Below, piece by piece: positions 50,474 to 57,709 of a stretch of 64,000 bases of DNA. The position numbers and the translations under genes were made by a program. The first letter of the stretch is position 1. Every line of letters begins with the position of its first letter. The notes below the pieces were generated by a model. The model was not told the origin of the DNA. It saw nothing but the letters and a program-made list of their open reading frames with translations, and searched no databases. This DNA comes from Candidatus Heimdallarchaeota archaeon (GTDB taxonomy: Archaea; Asgardarchaeota; Heimdallarchaeia; JABLTI01), in contig JABCTZ010000045.1 of NCBI GenBank assembly GCA_018238155.1, positions 36,452 to 100,451 of the forward strand, in the 5' to 3' direction.

Positions 50474-51952
50474 CTAAGGTTTTATTATTTGATCGGTCAA
50501 TTTAGATTCAAGTTTTTCGAAATAAGCCAATACATTCTCAGGAGAAAACATTAAATTTTCAATTAAATGTTCCAATATTGCAGAAATTTGAGCTAATTCT
50601 GCTTCAAATATGTCTCGTGTTAACTTTTTTGACTCGCGAATTTTTTTAACAATAGGTGTTTCAAAAAGATCGATTCTCCTTTCTAATACATTATTTTGAT
50701 CTAACGCAAATATTTCTTCTAATTGTATTTCATCCAAGGAATTTGAAAATCTATTTGAAGAGAGAGATTCTTTAGAAACTTCAACAATTCGTTGAACATT
50801 TCGATTCATCCTCCATTCATCAAAAGTACTATGTGTTTCAATGAGTATATCCAATGACAATATACTAGTCAATGGTATTTCGTGTTGATTTATCCACCTA
50901 ATTAACATCATCTCTACAGATCGTCCATGACAAGTTTGAATGCCAACCAATCCTGCACTAAGAGCTTCAAAAAGTGCTTTACTATGTTCAGCAGTTTGTA
51001 TCTCACCAAGGTATACCCAATTCGGAGATCTATGTAAAAGCTTGATAATTTCTTCACTTTTTGAGCTATGATTTACTTTAGTATCAAAAGGAGAAACAGA
51101 ATATCTCGTTTGAAATTTATTATATTTAGTTTGCTCTATACTTTCAATTACGTCTTCTACAGTAATCTTACGCCAATAATTCGGAGTTAAAAAGTCAATT
51201 GAATTTGCTAAAGTAGTTTTACCAGAACCAGGTTCACCAATCACGGTAAAATTGTTTCTTCTTCGCATTACAAATATTAAATATGCAGCAGATTGAAGGC
51301 TTAACATATCACAAGAAATCAATTCAGGTAAAGTCCATATTTTTTTTCTCAGTTTCCGTATATTCATACTCATTCCATCGGCAGCTAATGGAGGAATATC
51401 TATTGCAGCCCTAATGTGAAACTTTGAGGTCTTTAATTCAACTTTTAAAGAAGGGTTTAGATAATTGATTATAGCATCTCTCTCTAAACACAACCTTGTT
51501 TTTATTGATTCTAATTCCTTTGTATTTAAGAAAATGTTTGTTAAACATCGCCCATAATCTTGATGATCAATATACAAAGAAGTGCCAGGTTTATCCAGAT
51601 ATATTTCTTGAACTTTATCATCATTCAATAAAGGAAACAAACGCTCTAATCCAATTATCCTATAAACAAGCCAGTCACACAAAAAATCTCTTAATTTAGA
51701 GGATTCGAAATGTAATTTTTCCAAATAGTTCATAATCGATTTTCTTAAATAATTGATTAAGGGATCAAGTTTGATTACATCGGTATCTAAAACACCTTTT
51801 TCAGAAAGAAGCTGTTTCTCAATTCCATAACAAAGTGAATTATATTTTTTGATATCAAAAGTTACTTCTGTTTGATAGAATTGTTTTCTTGATTTATCTT
51901 TAAAAATAGTAATTTTATATGGAGATACTAAATATTTCTCAATTCGTTTCAT
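50474..51952 (-). CDS. Type II/IV secretion ATPase, TadA/PilT family
   Basis: The 492-residue ATPase carries Walker A GEPGSGKTT, the Asp box ITVEDVIES, Walker B VYLGEIQTAEHS and the His box GIQTCHGRS. The N-terminal 150 residues form the usual N1/N2 domain. Such enzymes power assembly of pili, archaella or secretion. It lies upstream of TadB- and TadC-like genes and 21 bases downstream of the TFB gene. The Walker B region reads LGEIQ instead of LGEIR, which is a small difference. The system is likely a pilus; an archaellum is less likely because no fla-type archaellin cluster is seen. Confidence 0.88.
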   Translation of the reverse strand: MKRIEKYLVSPYKITIFKDKSRKQFYQTEVTFDIKKYNSLCYGIEKQLLSEKGVLDTDVIKLDPLINYLRKSIMNYLEKLHFESSKLRDFLCDWLVYRIIGLERLFPLLNDDKVQEIYLDKPGTSLYIDHQDYGRCLTNIFLNTKELESIKTRLCLERDAIINYLNPSLKVELKTSKFHIRAAIDIPPLAADGMSMNIRKLRKKIWTLPELISCDMLSLQSAAYLIFVMRRRNNFTVIGEPGSGKTTLANSIDFLTPNYWRKITVEDVIESIEQTKYNKFQTRYSVSPFDTKVNHSSKSEEIIKLLHRSPNWVYLGEIQTAEHSKALFEALSAGLVGIQTCHGRSVEMMLIRWINQHEIPLTSILSLDILIETHSTFDEWRMNRNVQRIVEVSKESLSSNRFSNSLDEIQLEEIFALDQNNVLERRIDLFETPIVKKIRESKKLTRDIFEAELAQISAILEHLIENLMFSPENVLAYFEKLESKLTDQIIKP

Positions 51953-51973
51953 CTAGTACACCCCAAAATAAAA

Positions 51974-53188
51974 TTAAAATAGCATAGGAAAACGATATTC
52001 TTGTTCTTCTATATCTTCAATTTTTGGTGGAGATAATTCTTTCACTTTTTCCTTGAATATTTCTTTTAAGACTGTTCTATGGTGATCTCTAATAGAATAT
52101 TCTGCTACATTGCAAATATTGGCTAGTGATTTTTGAGTTAAAATTTGCCTATGCCCTCCAACTTTCCCAATGATTCTATCTGCACAATAAACCACAGAAA
52201 CAGCAAAAATATAGGGGTTTCTCCCTCCTCTTGTTTTCAAAGAGGTTTCGGCTAATATCTCTCGAGACAGTTGAAGAAGCTTTTGTTCATAAGCTAGTTT
52301 TTCTAATTCAATATTAGATAATCTTGGGTGAATGTCATTTTCCTCAACTATAGAGGATACTATTCTTTGTAAGTAGTCTTCACTCTTTCGAATTCTGAGA
52401 GAGATACCTAATTCTACAGGTAAATTTTGAGCAAGCTTCACAATAGATTTGCCACTTACACGATGTCCCAAATCTTTGAAAATTGAGATTATTTCACTGA
52501 GTCTTATTGGAGCATTAGATGCAGATTCACGAATTGAAACCATTAAACATAGTGCTACTAATACGATGTGATTTGAAATCTTCTCAATTTTATTTGCACT
52601 TTCAGCACTAACAACTACTTTGTAAAGATAAGCAGCACGTTTCTTAACACCATCAGATATATCTAGGAATGCAGCAACTCGATTCAAACTCATTAACGAT
52701 CTATAATCAGTTTCATGATTGCCGATTTTTATACGGAGATTATATCTTCTCTTCAATTTTCTAAATTTGTATTGACCTTTTGAAGAAAGTGTAGTTCCTT
52801 TTCCATCATGAAAATAACCATCATTGTGATAACCAATATAGCTACCAAGTCCGTCTACAATATGAACTCTTTTTCCTGGAGCAAGCTCCTGATTCCAAGG
52901 TATTTGAGAACTTCCATTCTCTGTTAAGAAAGCAATACTATTCACTGCTCCACATTCAACACAAACGAATTCCCCTCTTGTCTGTACAAGAGTACCATTA
53001 CAAACATTACAAATTCTGTCTTCTACCAAATCAGAACACCAAGACAAGAATTGTGATAAATAATCTTTTAGATTTTGAAGTTTAAAATGATGATAAATAG
53101 TATAGTTTATACTATACACATGATAACGATCTTGATTAAAAATACATGAATACCCTATAAAGTGGGGAAGGTCGCCGAAAGTATTCAA
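51974..53188 (-). CDS. Divergent transcription factor B (TFB)
   Basis: The 404-residue protein has a zinc ribbon (C60, C63, C76, C79), a B-reader/linker area (APGKRVHIVDGLGSYIGY, FHDGKGTTL), and two cyclin folds (from about 160 and 270; RLSEIISIFKDLGHRV, KTRGGRNPYIFAVSVVY). TFB recruits RNA polymerase to TATA-bound TBP. The N-terminal 55 residues come from a TTG at 53188 and are not typical; a TTG near 53029 would give a normal TFB N-terminus. The gene sits inside the pilus cluster 21 bases before the secretion ATPase gene. The linker and B-reader differ from canonical TFB, so it may be a paralogue for special promoters. Confidence 0.8.
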   Translation of the reverse strand: MNTFGDLPHFIGYSCIFNQDRYHVYSINYTIYHHFKLQNLKDYLSQFLSWCSDLVEDRICNVCNGTLVQTRGEFVCVECGAVNSIAFLTENGSSQIPWNQELAPGKRVHIVDGLGSYIGYHNDGYFHDGKGTTLSSKGQYKFRKLKRRYNLRIKIGNHETDYRSLMSLNRVAAFLDISDGVKKRAAYLYKVVVSAESANKIEKISNHIVLVALCLMVSIRESASNAPIRLSEIISIFKDLGHRVSGKSIVKLAQNLPVELGISLRIRKSEDYLQRIVSSIVEENDIHPRLSNIELEKLAYEQKLLQLSREILAETSLKTRGGRNPYIFAVSVVYCADRIIGKVGGHRQILTQKSLANICNVAEYSIRDHHRTVLKEIFKEKVKELSPPKIEDIEEQEYRFPMLF

Positions 53189-53442
53189 AATAGTTGTTGG
53201 GTCAGCAAAAAAAGTAGGTCATAGCATTTAGAATGCTCACCCAAATGCCTTTCCATCATTCCCAACAGACTAAAGTTGTTTCTAGATGGTTAATAATTTT
53301 ATTATGTGATTTTAATTATTCAGCAATTCTATTTGTAGAATTCACCTTAAATAAACAGTTAAATGCATTTTTCCAAAAAAATTATTCAGTCGGTTATAAG
53401 AAATGTTTTTTAAATTAAAGGCAAAAAGCAAATAAAAACATT

Positions 53443-53637
53443 TCATGGATTCAATCCTTGTAATTTTTCAGATACATCTTGAAAAATATCTTGTGTAAAA
53501 CCTAAGATATCAGTTACAATTGAAACTAAAAGTACAAAAGCAAACAATGCCAATCCAATTAGGATGCCTTCCTCAATTAAAGGAGATGCTTTTTTGTTTT
53601 TTGCGATTTTTCTTAGTCCAAGTAAATCTTTTTTCAT
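53443..53637 (-). CDS. Small Flp/Tad-type pilin-like protein
   Basis: The 64-residue product begins at ATG 53637 (a longer frame reaching into the tRNA is not real). It has a basic N-terminus (LRKIAKNKKASPLIEEG), then a hydrophobic helix ILIGLALFAFVLLVSIVTDIL, and a polar end. The KKASPLIEEGILIGLA junction looks like a class III signal peptide followed by a pilin helix with the conserved Glu. It lies near the TadA/B/C-like genes, so it is the best pilin candidate. A leader peptidase gene is not seen here. Confidence 0.7.
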   Translation of the reverse strand: MKKDLLGLRKIAKNKKASPLIEEGILIGLALFAFVLLVSIVTDILGFTQDIFQDVSEKLQGLNP

Positions 53638-53707
53638 AAAAAATTCCTCAAAATTAAATATTGTTTTACTATTAAAAACACCACATATATTATAAAAATT
53701 AATTTGA

Positions 53708-53782
53708 TGCCCCGACCGGGATTTGAACCCGAGTCTACAACTCGAGAGGCTGTAATGATTGACCGAACTACACCATCGGGGC
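53708..53782 (-). tRNA. tRNA-Glu (anticodon CUC)
   Basis: On the minus strand the acceptor GCCCCGA pairs with TCGGGGC, followed by A and no encoded CCA. The anticodon arm is ACAGC-CTCTCGA-GTTGT, anticodon CTC. The D arm (GTGTAGTTCGGTCAATC) and the T arm (CTCGGGTTCAAATCCCGG) are typical of archaeal tRNA-Glu. The gene is intact. Confidence 0.93.
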
Positions 53783-53885
53783 AAATTTAAACTAGGCGTT
53801 TTTTATTCAACGTTTTCTAGAATTTAATTTAAGAATAAATGAGTTTCTATTATTGTGTAAAAAAAAGTTGAATGGGATATTACAA

Positions 53886-54485
53886 TTATTCTGATAATCT
53901 AGCTTCCCAATCAAGTATTTTTTCAGATAAACCGATCTTTTCTTTTGGAGGAAAATCGTTTTCACCCTTTCTGATAAAACTGTTTCCTATACGTCTAATT
54001 TCATAGAAAACTCTACTAAATGAAAAGCTGGTTTCAATTTGCTCTAATGCTTCAATAAGAGTCTCACCTACTTGTTTAAAATTAGTAGATTCATTCATTT
54101 TCTGAAATAAATCTATGAAAATTGGGTGTTGTGGACTTCCTGTATGTGAAGGTTGTATAGAGGGTTCCGATGCTTGTTGAGGTGCTTTGGCGGGAGGTTG
54201 CTCTTTCTTTGTAACTTGCTCCTTTTTAGAAGGTTTCTCTTTTGCCACAGGAGTGAATACTTTGGTAGATTGAGTTTTTGATATATTAGTAGATAAAACA
54301 TCAAATTTCTTCGTTAAATCATTTAATTGTGAACTAATATTTGTAAAACCAGTACCAAGACCATCTATTGATGGTACAATTACTTCTATAGATTTTCTAA
54401 TAGCAGCAATATTTGAATTCAATTCGTTTAATTGTTCAATCATTTTATTAAAAGTTGTGAGAAAAATATCATCTTCAGTAGACAT
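53886..54485 (-). CDS. Coiled-coil and Pro-rich protein of unknown function
   Basis: The 199-residue protein has an N-terminal coiled coil (residues about 10-75, FNKMIEQLNELNSNIAAIR), a Lys/Pro/Gln-rich disordered linker (80-120), and a helical C-terminal domain (IFIDLFQKMNESTNFKQVG and WEARLSE). No family recognised. The arrangement is similar to the protein at 18994-19605. It is divergent from the AAA+ gene, and the 213 bases between them contain the first copy of the palindromic repeat. Confidence 0.55.
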   Translation of the reverse strand: MSTEDDIFLTTFNKMIEQLNELNSNIAAIRKSIEVIVPSIDGLGTGFTNISSQLNDLTKKFDVLSTNISKTQSTKVFTPVAKEKPSKKEQVTKKEQPPAKAPQQASEPSIQPSHTGSPQHPIFIDLFQKMNESTNFKQVGETLIEALEQIETSFSFSRVFYEIRRIGNSFIRKGENDFPPKEKIGLSEKILDWEARLSE

Positions 54486-54671
54486 TAAATCAACTCATAT
54501 GTACTTAAAGTTAAGTTATTAGAATAAATAATATCTTTTGCTTTTTAAAATATTAGATTCTGACAGTAAAAATATCCAATTCTATAATATGTGAATATAA
54601 ATTAAGCCCTATTAACCGACACTTTTTTATCGAAATAGCAAACATATGAATCATATCAGTGTATAATACGA

Positions 54672-54685
54672 AATACTTGTATTAC
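54672..54685 (+). promoter_or_regulatory. Palindromic site AATAC-TT-GTATT in the AAA+ gene promoter
   Basis: A perfect 5-base inverted repeat (AATAC/GTATT, spacer TT) 14 bases before the ATG of the AAA+ gene. It matches the repeats after the RHH gene, so it could be an operator for autoregulation by the RHH protein. Confidence 0.5.
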
Positions 54686-54698
54686 AGAGGGCGAAACA

Positions 54699-55655
54699 AT
54701 GGTTAATATGAAAAGTAAAGCATCTCCATTTGTGAAACATTTTGAAGCGAGAAAGGAAATATTGAATATTTGGATTAAAAAGATGGGCTATAAAAGAAAT
54801 CCATTTCTTGGTTTTACTTTACCAAATCCAGAATTATTGGTAGAAATGCCAGATTTTCTTGAATCTCTAGTTGATATTATTGTTGCAAACGAAAGACCAG
54901 CTATTTTTTTAAGAGGACCAGTTGGAGTTGGGAAATCAACACACTTAATTCTAATTAGAAGAGATATTAAAGATTTACAAGATTTAAGTGGGAATTCGTT
55001 CAGAACAGCATATATAGATAGATCAGGTTTACATGCTAGACAATTCGCTAGGTTATGTGCTATAGGATTCAATGTTAAATTCAATAAAACAGATGACTCT
55101 GATGAAATAATGGATGCAGTTGGGAAAGACATAAAAATGAAATATTCAGAAGACCAAATAAGATCCGTACTTCTTGCAGAAGATATAAGTGAAAACCAAC
55201 ATGAAATCTTCAGTAAACTACAATATCTAGCAGATCTTAATGCAGAAGCAACAGAAGAACCAATTGCTACAATTTTAATGACAGGAACAACTGAATATTT
55301 TCAAGCATTAGCTGCAGTACTTCCTCAAATTGCAGATAGATGTGAACCGATAGATGTTCCTAAATTTGAATTGAAACATTCTAGGGAATTCATTGGACGA
55401 AGAATATCATATGCAAAGAAAGAAATCTCAAGTTTCGACCTAGATAATTTTTCCATTAAACCTTTTGATGATAATGCTGTACGAATATTACATGAGAGTT
55501 CACAAGGCATTCCAAGAGATTTAAGATTGTTATGTAGAGCAGCAATTAGTTTGGCTTCAGACACACTTTCTAGGAAAGAAAGTGAAGGTGAAATTAATGT
55601 CGAAATGGCACGAATGATTTCTAATCACTATAAACAATTCTTAACAGAAGTATAA
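54699..55655 (+). CDS. AAA+ ATPase, Orc/ExeA-like, first gene of a maintenance locus
   Basis: The 318-residue protein has Walker A GPVGVGKST (73-81), a degenerate Walker B SVLLAEDIS (156-164), a sensor 1 region ATILMTGTTE, an arginine-rich sensor 2 region (SQGIPRDLRLLCRAAI) and ends in a helix. The general plan is like Orc1/Cdc6 or ExeA/TniB-type ATPases rather than ParA. It is followed after 68 bases by an RHH-protein gene, and both are preceded by copies of a short inverted repeat. A good ribosome site GAGGGCG lies before the ATG. The likely role is in DNA partition, replication or transposition control. This is inference from neighbours. Confidence 0.75.
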   Translation: MVNMKSKASPFVKHFEARKEILNIWIKKMGYKRNPFLGFTLPNPELLVEMPDFLESLVDIIVANERPAIFLRGPVGVGKSTHLILIRRDIKDLQDLSGNSFRTAYIDRSGLHARQFARLCAIGFNVKFNKTDDSDEIMDAVGKDIKMKYSEDQIRSVLLAEDISENQHEIFSKLQYLADLNAEATEEPIATILMTGTTEYFQALAAVLPQIADRCEPIDVPKFELKHSREFIGRRISYAKKEISSFDLDNFSIKPFDDNAVRILHESSQGIPRDLRLLCRAAISLASDTLSRKESEGEINVEMARMISNHYKQFLTEV

Positions 55656-55678
55656 TATTTCAAGCAATATTTATATTT

Positions 55679-55710
55679 CAAGTAATACAAGTAATAAATC
55701 AAGTATTAAT
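55679..55710 (+). repeat. Inverted-repeat cluster upstream of the RHH gene
   Basis: CAAGTAATACAAGTAATA and CAAGTATTAATT form several copies of the half-sites AATAC, GTAAT and GTATT within 32 bases, just before the ribosome site AAGGTGG of the RHH gene. Confidence 0.5.
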
Positions 55711-55723
55711 TAAGGTGGAAGAA

Positions 55724-56053
55724 ATGAGCTTATTACAAAAATATAGAAAAGAAGAAACAAGAAAGACTACACCTGAAGAAGAAAAACGAACACCAATTAA
55801 AAAAGTAGAAACGAAGGAACGCCCAATAGCTCCAAAAGAAAACATAAAGAAAGCCAAAAAAATTCCTAAAGAGAAAACACCAGGTGTTCGAAGTAGACCA
55901 GTAATTTCAGCAACGGTTAGTATAGAATTAGTAAATGCTTTAAATGTTTTAACAGAGGAAAAATATTTGAACAGATCCAAATTCATTGAAGATGCATTAA
56001 TTAGAACCATTAAAACTGAATTTCCAGATATTGCTAAAAGATATTCCTTCTAA
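55724..56053 (+). CDS. Ribbon-helix-helix DNA-binding protein with long basic N-terminus
   Basis: From the ATG at 55724 (AAGGTGG five bases before) the protein has 109 residues; a GTG at 55715 would add three. Residues 1-60 are Lys/Glu/Pro-rich and disordered. The C-terminal half is an RHH fold: strand VISATVSIEL, helix VNALNVLTEEKY, turn LNRSKFI, helix EDALIRTIKTEF. RHH proteins with disordered tails are typical centromere-binding proteins (ParR, SegB) and plasmid copy-number or antitoxin repressors. It is probably the protein that binds the AATAC-NN-GTATT repeats. The partner is the AAA+ gene upstream. Confidence 0.75.
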   Translation: MSLLQKYRKEETRKTTPEEEKRTPIKKVETKERPIAPKENIKKAKKIPKEKTPGVRSRPVISATVSIELVNALNVLTEEKYLNRSKFIEDALIRTIKTEFPDIAKRYSF

Positions 56054-57164
56054 TACTAATAATACTTGTATTAGAAATATTGCTTGTAATAGTCATATTA
56101 TATGTAATACATCTAATACATAAACATAGCAATATAATTGAAATAGAAAGTATTAACGAAAAGATTCTTTAATATTTATTCAAAATTCTAGTTACAATTT
56201 TCTATATAATAATATATAGGTACTTATGAAAGATAATCCATATTACAAGTATTACTTATAATACAAGTGTTTTTTGAGATAGATCATTGAATTAACCTGG
56301 AAAAAGAAAATAGGTATTTTATTAATAGTGGGATAAAGAGAGTTATTTATAATGTAAGATAAATATTACCTGAAATAGTTATATTTCTAGTAACATAAGT
56401 AATACAAATAATACATAATGTGGCGGTTTATGAGACTTCATTGTATAAAACAATGGTAATTAATTAAATGTACTTAAAAGCATCTGCGAGATACTAGAAA
56501 AATCCCAGGTTAACAATTATATTTCATTTAGACTACAATAAATATCATCAATAATAGTTAAAGCAAGATAATTGTATTGAAAGTATATTGCTTGTAATAC
56601 AAGTAATATAAGTATAACGTGTTCAAAATAAATACTATAAAATATCAAATTAGAACACGCTCTGTTAATATAGATAGCACATCATTAGAAACACTAATAT
56701 GAAAAGTCCTTCACAAACATAAATTAGCTTTTTGAACAAACAAAATTAGGTATTACAAATATAAATTAGATTTCACAAGTGAAAATCATCTTTCCCAATT
56801 TAGGAAGTAGGTATTTTCCAATAATAATGAAAGAAACTTTGACTAAGTATTAGTTTAAAGGATCGTTTGATTTTAAACTAAAATATTAACAGGTGATTGC
56901 TAAATTTCATGAATAACCAAATGGAGAAATTGATTTAAGTAATTCAAGTATTACTTATATTACATAGCATTCTCAGTTTTACTGTTTTCTTGATGAAAAA
57001 CTGTAAAAAGAGATAGAAATACAGTGTTAGATGAGAGAGGAAATTTGTAACGAATTTTAGTAAATATATCAAAATATTAGACGATTTGTGAGTAGAACGC
57101 ATGTTTCTTAAACAAAGTATATATAGCAGTTTTAGTCGTATAATATTGTATACCAGGTGATATT
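56054..57164 (+). repeat. Gene-free 1.1 kb region with many copies of AATAC-NN-GTATT-type repeats
   Basis: No gene is seen here. Copies include AATACTTGTATTA at 56061-56073, ATTGCTTGTAATA at 56079-56091, TATTACAAGTATTACTTATA at 56241-56260 with ATACAAGTG at 56261-56269, TTGCTTGTAATACAAGTAAT at 56588-56607, and AATTCAAGTATTACTTATAT at 56941-56960. The unit is about 12-14 bases long with spacers of irregular length, unlike CRISPR. Further copies lie at 54672-54685, 55679-55710 and 57691-57703. Such a cluster next to an RHH gene suggests a centromere-like partition site or an origin with iterons. Very AT-rich DNA between copies supports either role. Confidence 0.65.
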
Positions 57165-57665
57165 ATGTCAAGCAAAGAAATTCATTTAATTAAGAAACGA
57201 TTACGAGAAACGATGTCAAATCCTATTATTAGTCTTTTTTATTCGAAGGAAGAAAAAAGCGGAAAAGGATCTAAAGAATGGACTAATTTAACAAAAATCC
57301 AACTAGAAACGTTGATTATTGATATTATAACAGATGAAATTAACCCTAATCTCGGATATTTAGAACGAGGTAAGGTCAGAGGAGTAACTAAAAGAGCGTT
57401 TTATAGAACATTAGAACAAGCTAGATTAAATTTGATACGAGCAATGTTTACAATTATGATATCAGGAGTATTAAACATTATAGATTCTCCGAGGTTATCA
57501 GATTTTAATGCTTTATCGCAAAATTTTGTTGATCTAATAAACATAAATAACCAAACGAATCAAACTCCTGAAGATAAAGAAAAATGGATAAAACTCTATA
57601 CAAAAATGATTTTTGAGAATACACAAAATCTGAAAAAACAAACTGCATTATCAAAACCTAAGTAA
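57165..57665 (+). CDS. Helix-turn-helix protein beside the repeat region
   Basis: The 166-residue protein contains a likely HTH at about 65-105 (GYLERGKVRGVTKRAFYRT, then LEQARLNLIRAMFTIM). The ribosome site AGGTGAT lies just before the ATG at 57165. The remaining parts are helical and polar. It is next to the repeat region and co-directional with the AAA+ and RHH genes, so it may belong to the same locus. The region TLEQARLNLIRAMFTIMISGVL could also bind another protein. Family not recognised. Confidence 0.6.
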   Translation: MSSKEIHLIKKRLRETMSNPIISLFYSKEEKSGKGSKEWTNLTKIQLETLIIDIITDEINPNLGYLERGKVRGVTKRAFYRTLEQARLNLIRAMFTIMISGVLNIIDSPRLSDFNALSQNFVDLININNQTNQTPEDKEKWIKLYTKMIFENTQNLKKQTALSKPK

Positions 57666-57709
57666 TAAGAATAATATATGAAATATAAGTAATACAAGTA
57701 TTTCATACA

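Noticed and set aside
53638..53784. Upstream extension of the pilin frame through the tRNA
   Set aside because: The longer frame overlaps the tRNA-Glu gene; the ATG at 53637 starts the pilin-like protein with a normal leader.
56054..57164. CRISPR array
   Set aside because: The repeats are short (12-14 bases), degenerate, palindromic and irregularly spaced, and no cas gene is near.
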